From contig JAHJSA010000050.1 of NCBI GenBank assembly GCA_018830645.1, positions 78,050 to 142,049 of the forward strand: DNA of 64,000 nucleotides, in the 5' to 3' direction. A program made the translations under genes and the position numbers. The notes beneath the pieces were generated by a model that saw only the letters and a list, made by a program, of their open reading frames with translations, was not told where the DNA came from and made no database searches. Positions 1 to 7,501 of the stretch are shown piece by piece (position 1 is the first letter of the stretch; each line of letters opens with the position of its first letter). Source of the DNA: Actinomycetota bacterium (GTDB taxonomy: Bacteria > Actinomycetota > Thermoleophilia > RBG-16-64-13).

Positions 1-1
1 C

Positions 2-1957
2 GTCGTTGAAGACACCGAGGTCTCGGTCGAAGAGGTGCGCAGCGAGTTCGGCGACGAAGTGGCGCTTCTCGTCGATGGCGTCACCAAGCTGACGCAGATG
101 TCGTTCCGCAGCGTGGAAGAGGAGCAGGCCGAGAACTTCCGTAAGATGATCATCGCGATGGCAAAAGACATCCGGGTGATCCTGATCAAACTCGCCGATC
201 GCCTACACAACATGCGCACCCTCTGCTACCTGGGCAAGGAGAAGCAGATACAGAAGGCCAAGGAGACCCTCGAGATCTACGCTCCGCTGGCGCACCGCCT
301 GGGTATCGAATCCATACGCTGGGAGCTGGAAGACGTCGCGTTCGCGACGCTGCACCCCCGCAAGTACGCGGAGATCCAGCAGATGGTGGCGCAGCGCCGA
401 GCCGATCGCGAGAACTACCTCGAAGAAGCTCGGGCCTACCTGAAGCGCGAACTCGACAAGGTGAAGATCGACGCCGAAATACTCGGGCGGGCGAAGCACT
501 TCTACTCCATCTACGACAAGATGACCCGGAAGGGCAAGGAGTTCAACGAGATCTACGATCTCACCGCGATGCGAGTGCTGGTGGCCAGCGTCCGCGACTG
601 CTACGCGGCCGTGGGTATCATCCACTCCCTCTGGAAGCCCCTGCCCGGTCGTTTCAAGGACTACATCGCGATGCCGAAGTTCAATATGTACCAATCCCTA
701 CACACGACTGTCATCGGCCCGCAGGGCAAGCCGCTCGAGATCCAGATACGCACGATGGAGATGCACGAGACCTCCGAATACGGCATCGCAGCGCACTGGA
801 TGTACAAGGACAAGGACAAGGCCCGCGATGGCGCGCAGGACAAGTCCGATCGCTTGGCCTGGCTGCGGCAGATGATGGAGTGGCAGTCGGAGACGAAGGA
901 CGCTTCCGAGTTCATGGAGTCGCTCCGGGTCGACTTGCTGCAGGACGAGGTCTACGTCTTCACCCCGAAGGGCGAGGTCAAGAGCCTGCCTGCCGGAGCC
1001 ACGCCGGTGGACTTCGCTTACGCCATCCACACCGACGTAGGGCATCGCTGTATCGGCGCGAAGGCGAACGGGCGCATCGTGCCGCTCACCTACAACCTGC
1101 AGTCCGGCGACATCGTGGAGATACTCACCACCAAGAACCCTCAGGGACCGTCGCGCGACTGGCTCAATTTCGTGCGCAGTTCCGGTGCCCGCAACAAGAT
1201 CCGGCAGTGGTTCAAGCGAGAGCGGCGCGAGGATTCCGAACACTTGGGCAAGGAGGCATTGCTCGAGGTCATGCGCAAGCACGGTCTCCCGGCCCAGAGG
1301 CTGATGGGCTCAGAGACGCTCTCGCAGGTAGTCAAGGACATGAACTTCCAGAAGCGCGAGGACTTCTTCGTAAGCATCGGCGCCGGGAAGACGAGTGCGC
1401 AGCACGTGCTCACCAAGATCATGCAGCACCTAGACGAGAGCCTCGGCACCGTCAAAGACCTTCCTCCCGCCATCCAGGTCACGCCTCGTCGCCTTCCCTC
1501 TTCGGGTGATCTCGGCATTCGGGTCGAGGGCGTCGAAGATGTGGCGATTCGGATGCCGGAGTGCTGCAGACCGGTGCCCGGCGACGAGATCGTCGGGTAT
1601 ATTTCTCTGGGCAAGGGCATCACGGTGCACCGCAAGGACTGCCCGAATGTGAGAGCTCTCGAGAAGCACCCGGAGAGGTTCGCGGCGGTCTCATGGGACA
1701 CCACTACCAAGGCCCCGTTCCGTGTGGAGATACAGATCGAGGCGTACGACCGCAGCCGACTCTTGGAGGATATCTCACGCACCTTGAGTGAGAGCGGGGT
1801 GAATATCCTGGCCGCACAGCTCCAGATGACCGACGACAACACGGTGAAGGGAAGGTTCGTGTTCGAAGTGCCCGGGGTCGAGTACCTCGAATCGGTCTTG
1901 CAGCGCATGCGGATGATCGACACCGTCTACGACGCGTATCGCGTCACTCCCCACTAG
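2..1957 (+). CDS. rel: Bifunctional (p)ppGpp synthetase/hydrolase, 5' end missing
   Basis: RelA/SpoT-family enzyme that makes and degrades (p)ppGpp in the stringent response. The reading frame is open from base 2, so the first visible codon is internal and most of the N-terminal HD hydrolase domain lies outside the window. Its last part is visible (LADRLHNMRTL). The synthetase domain follows (about residues 160-275 of the fragment), with the RFKD motif that is characteristic of bifunctional rather than synthesis-only enzymes, then YQSLHTTV and EIQIRT. A TGS domain (about 315-375), the CCRPVPGDEI zinc-finger region and a C-terminal ACT domain complete a full regulatory half. The gene ends 7 bases before a response regulator gene. 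The rel-hisS-aspS neighbourhood is widely conserved in Gram-positive bacteria. Confidence 0.95.
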   Translation, partial: VVEDTEVSVEEVRSEFGDEVALLVDGVTKLTQMSFRSVEEEQAENFRKMIIAMAKDIRVILIKLADRLHNMRTLCYLGKEKQIQKAKETLEIYAPLAHRLGIESIRWELEDVAFATLHPRKYAEIQQMVAQRRADRENYLEEARAYLKRELDKVKIDAEILGRAKHFYSIYDKMTRKGKEFNEIYDLTAMRVLVASVRDCYAAVGIIHSLWKPLPGRFKDYIAMPKFNMYQSLHTTVIGPQGKPLEIQIRTMEMHETSEYGIAAHWMYKDKDKARDGAQDKSDRLAWLRQMMEWQSETKDASEFMESLRVDLLQDEVYVFTPKGEVKSLPAGATPVDFAYAIHTDVGHRCIGAKANGRIVPLTYNLQSGDIVEILTTKNPQGPSRDWLNFVRSSGARNKIRQWFKRERREDSEHLGKEALLEVMRKHGLPAQRLMGSETLSQVVKDMNFQKREDFFVSIGAGKTSAQHVLTKIMQHLDESLGTVKDLPPAIQVTPRRLPSSGDLGIRVEGVEDVAIRMPECCRPVPGDEIVGYISLGKGITVHRKDCPNVRALEKHPERFAAVSWDTTTKAPFRVEIQIEAYDRSRLLEDISRTLSESGVNILAAQLQMTDDNTVKGRFVFEVPGVEYLESVLQRMRMIDTVYDAYRVTPH

Positions 1958-1964
1958 GGTCGGC

Positions 1965-2930
1965 ATGACCCGTCGGATCCTTGTAGTCGAAGACGACGCA
2001 GATCTGCGAGGGATGCTGCGGAGTCTGCTTGAAGAAGACGGCTACGAGGTGACGGTGGCCGAAGACGGACTCGAGGGTCTGCGCCGGGTGGTCGACGACC
2101 CCCCCGAACTCATCATCTCCGATGTCCTCATGCCTCGCATGAGCGGACTCGAGTTCTGCGCCTTGCTGAAGGACAGCCCACAGACCCGCCATATCCCGCT
2201 CCTCTTCCTCACCTGCGTCGACGATCCGGTGAACGGCTTTGATGTGGGCGCCGACGACTACCTGGTGAAGCCGTTCCGCCAGCGTGAGTTGCTTGCTCGG
2301 CTGAGGGCCGTCTTTCGCCGCACCGAGTCGCTGCCACCGCAGATGGCCGGTCAGGGGCTGAGGGGCAATCTGAGCGAACTAGGCATAACGGAAGTCGTGC
2401 AGACCCTCCATGTCGGGAGAGCTTCAGGGTGTCTCTCCGCGGTCACCGCCGACGTATCCGGCCGGGCCCGCCTATGGCTGGAGCAAGGGGAGCTGGTGGC
2501 CGCCAAGGTCGAAGGTGCGGAGGCTCTCGACGGCGAAGAAGCCTTCTTCTTCGCAGCGCACTGGGAGGAGGGGGCTTTCGCGTTCGACTCGGCCAACCGC
2601 GCCGAGCATTGGACCGTACAGAACACCATCGAGAGCCTGCTGCTTGAAGCCGCCCGCCGAATCGACGAGGAGGACTCCGAGGAAGCTGGACTGTCGCGTG
2701 CCGCCTCACGCTCATGTCGCATCCGGCCCGACATGCCGGGCCGTACGGAGCTCGAGGCGCGGGTAGTCGAGGTGCGGAACCGCCTGAAACTCAAGGCGTT
2801 TGAAGCGCTCATGGCGGGTCGGCCGCTGCACCAAGACGAGCCAGTTCCCTTTGTGCAGGTCGTAGACTCAGGGGTCGAACTGCCGGCGGAACTCGACGAG
2901 TTGATAGAACGAATGCTGAGCCAGGAGTGA
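1965..2930 (+). CDS. Response regulator with REC and PATAN (DUF4388) domains
   Basis: A 321-residue protein. Residues 1-120 are a receiver domain with the acidic pair E9/D10-D11, phospho-acceptor D53 in IISDVLMP, T83 and K102 (LVKPF). Residues about 127-240 match the PATAN/DUF4388 fold (starts GNLSELGITEVVQTLHVGRA), followed by a charged C-terminal extension of about 80 residues. There is no DNA-binding or enzymatic output domain, so output is probably by protein contact. In cyanobacteria, PATAN-containing response regulators bind the pilus extension ATPase PilB, and this window also encodes pilB, pilT, pilC and a second, standalone PATAN protein. A link to pilus control is therefore reasonable but inferred. 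No histidine kinase is nearby. Confidence 0.85.
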   Translation: MTRRILVVEDDADLRGMLRSLLEEDGYEVTVAEDGLEGLRRVVDDPPELIISDVLMPRMSGLEFCALLKDSPQTRHIPLLFLTCVDDPVNGFDVGADDYLVKPFRQRELLARLRAVFRRTESLPPQMAGQGLRGNLSELGITEVVQTLHVGRASGCLSAVTADVSGRARLWLEQGELVAAKVEGAEALDGEEAFFFAAHWEEGAFAFDSANRAEHWTVQNTIESLLLEAARRIDEEDSEEAGLSRAASRSCRIRPDMPGRTELEARVVEVRNRLKLKAFEALMAGRPLHQDEPVPFVQVVDSGVELPAELDELIERMLSQE

Positions 2931-2969
2931 CCGACCGCTCTGTTCCAGGAGTGACCGGGGCGCTCTGTT
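2921..2969 (+). repeat. Imperfect tandem duplication across a stop codon
   Basis: Two adjacent copies of a unit of about 24-25 bases (2921-2944 and 2945-2969), both starting CCAGGAGTGACCG and ending CGCTCTGTT, with a small difference in the middle. The first copy contains the TGA stop codon of the response regulator gene. The second carries a non-functional copy of the same stop context and runs into the promoter of the next gene. Confidence 0.7.
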
Positions 2970-2974
2970 ATCAT
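2966..2974 (+). promoter_or_regulatory. Possible extended -10 promoter for the hydrolase gene
   Basis: TG-T-TATCAT lies 40 bases before the ATG of the metallo-hydrolase gene, in the 83-base gap after the response regulator. There is no convincing -35 box, but the TGN extension is repeated at several other candidate promoters in this window. Confidence 0.35.
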
Positions 2975-3013
2975 GACGCTCGATCCTGCTCCTACAACGA
3001 GGTCTGATCCTGT

Positions 3014-3649
3014 ATGAACATATTGTGTGTGCCCGTGGGCCCGCTCCAAGCCAACTGCTATCTGCTCTCCGACGACGAAGGCGTCACGTGCGCCATTGAC
3101 CCAGGGGGAGACCACGAGAAACTCGCCGGCCTGTTGTCGGAACGCGGGCTGGACCTCTCTCACATCCTCCTCACCCATGGGCATTTCGACCACCTCGCCG
3201 GTGCGTCGCAGCTGGCAGAGAGCACCGGCGCCCTCGTGGGCTGTGCGCCAGGCACGGTCCCGATGCTGCGCGATCCCGATTCCTACATCCCGTTCCCCGG
3301 CTTCGGAGGGATCCCAGGCCGTGACCCCGACCTGGTGCTTTCCGATGGGGACGTGGTCGAGGTGGGCGCCCTACGGATCGAAGTGGTGCCCACGCCCGGT
3401 CATTCCCCCGGAGACGTGACCTTCGCGGCGGGCACGGCGCTGTTCTGTGGCGACCTCCTCTTCTACAGGTCGGTGGGCCGCACGGATTTCCCCGGGGGAG
3501 ACTTCGAAACGCTGCTCGCCTCGGTGCAGCGACTCGTCGACAGTTTCCCCTTGGAGACGCAGGTCTTCCCCGGCCACATGCAGGCCACCACCCTGGGCGA
3601 CGAGCTCCGCTACAACCCCTTCTTGTCGAGGCTCACGTCAAGTGGCTGA
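3014..3649 (+). CDS. Glyoxalase II-like metallo-beta-lactamase-fold hydrolase
   Basis: A 211-residue cytoplasmic hydrolase of the metallo-beta-lactamase superfamily, hydroxyacylglutathione hydrolase (YcbL/GloB-like) group. The metal-binding motif THGHFDH is at about residues 54-60. Further ligands appear in TPGHSPGD, FCGDLLF and the C-terminal FPGHM. It lacks the extra C-terminal helical domain of classical GloB, so the substrate could be a thioester other than S-lactoylglutathione, and actinobacteria usually lack glutathione. It overlaps the start of hisS by 8 bases, which points to co-transcription. Confidence 0.85.
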   Translation: MNILCVPVGPLQANCYLLSDDEGVTCAIDPGGDHEKLAGLLSERGLDLSHILLTHGHFDHLAGASQLAESTGALVGCAPGTVPMLRDPDSYIPFPGFGGIPGRDPDLVLSDGDVVEVGALRIEVVPTPGHSPGDVTFAAGTALFCGDLLFYRSVGRTDFPGGDFETLLASVQRLVDSFPLETQVFPGHMQATTLGDELRYNPFLSRLTSSG

Positions 3650-4919
3650 CAAGATCACCGCTCCCAAGGGAACGTACGACATCCTGCCCGACGAACAGGC
3701 GGTGCGCCGCTGGGTGGTCGCTCGCGCCGAGGACGTATTCCGTCGCTACGGCTACGGACGTCTAGACACCCCTATGTTCGAGGAGACCGCCCTGTTCTCG
3801 CGGGGAGTGGGTGAATCCACCGATATCGTGCGCAAGGAGATGTACACGTTCACCGACCTCGGCGGACGGAGCATGACCCTGCGTCCCGAAGGAACAGCAC
3901 CCGCAGCCCGAGCCTACGTCGAGCACGGCATGCACACCCTTCCGCAGCCCGTGAAGTTCTGGTATCACTGGCCGATGTTCCGCTACGAGAGTCCGCAATC
4001 GGGCCGGTATCGCCAGCACTATCAGTTCGGCATCGAGGCGTTCGGTTCCACGTCGCCGGCGCTGGACGCCGAGGCGATCGGGGTCCTGGAGGCGCTGTAC
4101 CGGGATGTCGGCCTGGCCCACGTCGACCTCCGCATCAATTCCATGGGTTGTCGGCAGTGCCGCCCCGCCTACTCGGCCCAGCTGCATGCGTTCCTCACCG
4201 AACACCGCTCCGACCTCTGCTCGGAATGCCACGAGCGTACGCGCTTGAACCCCCTCCGTACCTTCGACTGCAAGGTGCCGGGTTGCGTGCACGTGATGGA
4301 CTCGGCTCCGCGTTTCACCGATTATCTGTGCGAGAGCTGCGAGACACATCACTCCGTGGTCCGCGACCACCTGGCCTTGCAGAGTATCGAGTACACCGAG
4401 GACCACCGCCTGGTGCGCGGCATGGATTACTACACGCGTACCACCTTCGAGTTCCAGTCGGCCGTGCTCGGCGCCCAGTCGGGAGTGGGGGGCGGCGGAC
4501 GCTACGACGACCTGGTGGAGTCCATCGGCGGTCCGCCCACGCCTGGTGTGGGGTTCGGCACCGGAGTGGAACGCATCCTCCTTGCCCTTTCGCGGTCGCG
4601 AGACGATCTACCGCGAGCCCGCGGGCCGCTGGCATACGTGGTCGCCATCAACGACAGCACCCGTCGAGAAGCCTTTGCCCTGGTTCACGAACTCCGTACT
4701 CGAGGGGTGGCCGCCGAACTCGACTATGCTTCCAGAAGCCTCAAGGGCCAGATGAAGCAGGCGGGGAGAGGAGGTGCGCGGTTCGCGCTCCTCCTCGGAG
4801 ACGACGAAGTGGCAGCCGGGGAAGTAACTCTCAAAGACCTAGCGACCGGCGAAGAGCGCAGCCTGCCGCGTACCGAGGCGGCAGCCATCGTCGTTAGAGC
4901 AGAAGTGAGCGCCGAATGA
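3642..4919 (+). CDS. hisS: Histidine-tRNA ligase
   Basis: Class II aminoacyl-tRNA synthetase that charges tRNA-His; 425 residues with the GTG start at 3642. That start gives the family N-terminus VADKITAPKGTYDILPD and overlaps the upstream stop. An ATG far upstream in the same frame would only add out-of-frame sequence from the hydrolase gene. Motif 2 (WPMFRYESPQSGRYR), the HisA-type motif LVRGMDYYTRTTFEF and the glycine-rich GVGGGGRYDDL are present, followed by a C-terminal anticodon-binding domain. The insertion region has paired cysteines (CRQC, CSEC, CESC), as in many bacterial HisRS. It overlaps aspS by 4 bases. Confidence 0.97.
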   Translation: MADKITAPKGTYDILPDEQAVRRWVVARAEDVFRRYGYGRLDTPMFEETALFSRGVGESTDIVRKEMYTFTDLGGRSMTLRPEGTAPAARAYVEHGMHTLPQPVKFWYHWPMFRYESPQSGRYRQHYQFGIEAFGSTSPALDAEAIGVLEALYRDVGLAHVDLRINSMGCRQCRPAYSAQLHAFLTEHRSDLCSECHERTRLNPLRTFDCKVPGCVHVMDSAPRFTDYLCESCETHHSVVRDHLALQSIEYTEDHRLVRGMDYYTRTTFEFQSAVLGAQSGVGGGGRYDDLVESIGGPPTPGVGFGTGVERILLALSRSRDDLPRARGPLAYVVAINDSTRREAFALVHELRTRGVAAELDYASRSLKGQMKQAGRGGARFALLLGDDEVAAGEVTLKDLATGEERSLPRTEAAAIVVRAEVSAE

Positions 4920-6670
4920 GCTACAGAACACACTGGTGTGCCGATGTCACCGAGGAGAAGGTCGGCGAACGAGTCACCCTGGCCGGGTGGGTGAACCGCC
5001 GCCGGGATCACGGAGGTCTGGTCTTCATCGACCTGAGAGACCGGAGCGGTCTGCTACAGCTTGTGTTCGACCCTGAGAAGCACGCGGGAACCCACGAGAT
5101 GGCCCATGAGCTTCGCGGTGAGTTCGTGATCTCGGCTACAGGCACGGTGGTCGCGCGTGGCGAGGACCACGTGAACCCAAAGCTGGTCACCGGACGAGTG
5201 GAAGTCGTCGTGGAGTCCCTCGACTTGGTGACGCCGGCGAAGACGCCGCCCTTCTCTCCTGAAGACGACACCGCGATAGACGAGACCCTTAGGCTGAAGT
5301 ACAGATACATCGATCTTCGCCGCAAGAGGCTCCAGGACAACCTCAGGCTGAGGGACAGGGTCGCTCAGTCGGTGCGTCGCTACTTCGAAAGCGAGGGGTT
5401 CATCGAGTTCGAGACTCCGATCCTCACCAAGTCGACCCCCGAGGGTGCCCGCGACTTCCTGGTGCCGAGCCGGTTGCGGCGGGGCGAGTTCTACGCTCTG
5501 CCCCAATCCCCACAACTCTTCAAACAGCTGTTGATGATTGCGGGGTTCGAACGCTACTACCAGATAGCCCACGCATTCAGGGATGAGGACCTGCGCGCCG
5601 ATAGACAGCTCGAGCATACTCAGATCGACCTGGAGTTGAGTTTCGTGCACGAATCCGACGTGCAGGAAGTAGTCGAGGGCCTGATGTGCCGCGCGTTCAG
5701 CGAGGTGCTCGGCGTAGAACTGCCGCGTCCCTTCCCGCGTTTGACCTATCGTGAGAGCATGCGTCGCTTCGGGTCCGACAAGCCCGATATGCGTTTCGGC
5801 ATGGAGATCGTGGATGTCTCCGACGTGGTGGCTGGCGTCGAGTTCAAGGTGTTCGCCGAGGCTCTTGCCGTGGGTGGAGTCGTACGTGGCCTACGTGCGC
5901 CCGGAGGTGCCCGCTTCTCCCGCAAAGACGTGGATGATCTTTCGCAGGACGTTGCCGTCTTCGGCGCACGCGGTCTTGCCCCCGTCTGGATCGAGGAGTC
6001 CGGGCTCCGCTCTCCGATCGCCAAGTTCCTCGGCGACGAGGTCATGGCCGCCCTTGTGGGGCGCTTAGAGGCAACGCCGGGCGATCTCCTACTGTTCGTG
6101 GCCGATAGCGCGCAGGTGGTCGAGCCGAGCCTCGGCGCCCTGCGATCCCGGTTGGCCGACCTGCTCCATGTCCCACGCGAAGGCTGGCGATTCGTGTGGG
6201 TGGTCGATCCGCCCATGTTCGAGTTCGACGAGCGTGAAGGTCGCCTGAAGGCGCAGCACCACCCCTTCACGAAGCCTCGGGTGACATCGCCGAGCGACCT
6301 TCGCGACCGGCCTCTCGAGGTCGGCACCGAGGCCTACGACTTGGTGCTGAACGGCGTAGAGTTGGGCAGCGGATCGATCAGGATCTCCGACCCCCTGCTG
6401 CAACAGGAAGTCTTCCGTGCCCTCGGACTTGAAGACGAAGAGATCCGCGCGAAGTTCGGCTTCCTGGTGGAGGCAATGGACTTCGGTGTCCCGCCGCATG
6501 GCGGGATGGGCATCGGTCTCGACAGGACGGTGATGCTCATGGCCGGGGAATCCTCGATCAGGGAGGTGATCGCGTTCCCGAAGACCCAAAGCGGGTCGTG
6601 TCCGCTCACGGACGCTCCATCGGAGGTCGCAAGAGCGCAGCTTCAGGAACTCGGGATCCGAATCAGCTAG
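4916..6670 (+). CDS. aspS: Aspartate-tRNA ligase, probably non-discriminating (Asp/Asn)
   Basis: A 584-residue bacterial-type AspRS. It has an N-terminal OB-fold anticodon domain (residues about 1-105), catalytic class II core with motif 2 (FRDEDLRADRQLEHTQID), the bacterial GAD insertion, and motif 3 (GGMGIGLDRTVMLMAG). The ATG overlaps the hisS stop as ATGA. In the OB fold the sequence reads RRRDHGG with His at position 32. Non-discriminating AspRSs such as the Pseudomonas aeruginosa enzyme have His here, while the discriminating E. coli enzyme has Leu (RRRDLGS). This predicts that it also makes Asp-tRNA-Asn for GatCAB amidation. No gat genes are in the window. Confidence 0.96.
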   Translation: MSYRTHWCADVTEEKVGERVTLAGWVNRRRDHGGLVFIDLRDRSGLLQLVFDPEKHAGTHEMAHELRGEFVISATGTVVARGEDHVNPKLVTGRVEVVVESLDLVTPAKTPPFSPEDDTAIDETLRLKYRYIDLRRKRLQDNLRLRDRVAQSVRRYFESEGFIEFETPILTKSTPEGARDFLVPSRLRRGEFYALPQSPQLFKQLLMIAGFERYYQIAHAFRDEDLRADRQLEHTQIDLELSFVHESDVQEVVEGLMCRAFSEVLGVELPRPFPRLTYRESMRRFGSDKPDMRFGMEIVDVSDVVAGVEFKVFAEALAVGGVVRGLRAPGGARFSRKDVDDLSQDVAVFGARGLAPVWIEESGLRSPIAKFLGDEVMAALVGRLEATPGDLLLFVADSAQVVEPSLGALRSRLADLLHVPREGWRFVWVVDPPMFEFDEREGRLKAQHHPFTKPRVTSPSDLRDRPLEVGTEAYDLVLNGVELGSGSIRISDPLLQQEVFRALGLEDEEIRAKFGFLVEAMDFGVPPHGGMGIGLDRTVMLMAGESSIREVIAFPKTQSGSCPLTDAPSEVARAQLQELGIRIS

Positions 6671-6696
6671 TTGTGCTGGAAGGGGGGTCTTCGGCT

Positions 6697-6725
6697 TTGT
6701 CGAAATCAGACACCTATGGTACTGT
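6697..6725 (+). promoter_or_regulatory. Candidate promoter for the lipoprotein gene
   Basis: TTGTCG, 17 bases, then TACTGT, with TG one base before the -10 (extended -10). It lies in the 231-base gap after aspS and would give a leader of roughly 170 bases. That leader contains a perfect 6-bp hairpin (6830-6835 paired with 6840-6845). Confidence 0.4.
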
Positions 6726-6901
6726 TGTTGAGCTCGACCTTGTGCGTGATCCGCTCAAACTTGAGCCAACACATTTTCCTTGGGAGGCACGTTCTCCCGG
6801 CCGGCCCAGCTCGCCGGAGACAGTCGCCCACCTGCATACGCAGGTTCAAGGGAGATGCGGACACGGCAAGGTGGAGCACTTCTTTTCTCCGGAGGAACAT
6901 G

Positions 6902-7429
6902 ATGCAGCGAATGCGTAAGGCCGTCCCGGTAGTGCTCGTAGCGATGCTCCTGCTGGTCAGCCTCTCGCTCGCTGTGGGCTGTGGCGGCGACGAGACTGCC
7001 ACGGAGGGGACCCAGCCGCCCGACGCGGGAGTTGTCGTCGAGCCGACCACGACGACCATCGCCGGCGCTCCCAAGGCGTTCAAACACCTCATCGGGACCA
7101 CCTTGGCCGTCACAGATGAGTCCCCGGAGAAGGTGCGCGCGAGCATCGAGCGACGCACACCGATGGTGATCGCATTCTACGTGACCGGCGGAACCGACGA
7201 CGCCGTCGTCCTCAAGCATCTCGATGATCTGGCGGTGCGTTTTGCCGAGATCGATTTCTACAAGTTCGACTACAAGCTCCCCGGTGAATACGGGGACCTG
7301 AGTGCGCTCTTGGAGATCGATTATCCCCCGCAGGTGACGTTCGTGGACGACCGCGGGGTCATCCAAGCCGTGACCTCCGGATACGCCGACGAGGGCACGC
7401 TCAACCAGAACCTGACCAATATCCGCTAG
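6902..7429 (+). CDS. Lipoprotein with a thioredoxin-like fold lacking the redox cysteines
   Basis: A secreted lipoprotein of 175 residues. The start was chosen at the second of two adjacent ATGs because GGAGG (6891-6895) is 6 bases away. A basic n-region and hydrophobic segment lead to a lipobox-like LAVGC with the lipidated Cys at about 27, then a Thr/Pro-rich linker. The C-terminal ~110 residues have thioredoxin-like strand order (MVIAFYVTGGTDDAVVLK, then DYPPQVTFVDDRG in the position of the cis-Pro loop). The CXXC active site is absent and the mature domain has no Cys after the lipidation site. A structural or binding role outside the membrane is more likely than a redox one. The function is unknown. 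Confidence 0.75.
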   Translation: MQRMRKAVPVVLVAMLLLVSLSLAVGCGGDETATEGTQPPDAGVVVEPTTTTIAGAPKAFKHLIGTTLAVTDESPEKVRASIERRTPMVIAFYVTGGTDDAVVLKHLDDLAVRFAEIDFYKFDYKLPGEYGDLSALLEIDYPPQVTFVDDRGVIQAVTSGYADEGTLNQNLTNIR

Positions 7430-7460
7430 AGCTTCTCGCGGATCCTCGCACGTGATGTGA

Positions 7461-7482
7461 CGGGCCGGCGCCTGCCGGCCCG
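7461..7482 (+). terminator. Perfect 9-bp GC hairpin between lipoprotein gene and mnmA
   Basis: CGGGCCGGC (7461-7469) pairs with GCCGGCCCG (7474-7482) around a 4-base loop, with one further A-T pair possible outside. It starts 31 bases after the lipoprotein stop and ends 19 bases before the chosen mnmA ATG. No T-run follows, so it may be a factor-assisted terminator, an mRNA end stabiliser or an attenuator. Confidence 0.5.
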
Positions 7483-7501
7483 TATGTTCGGTGGGCAGAC
7501 C

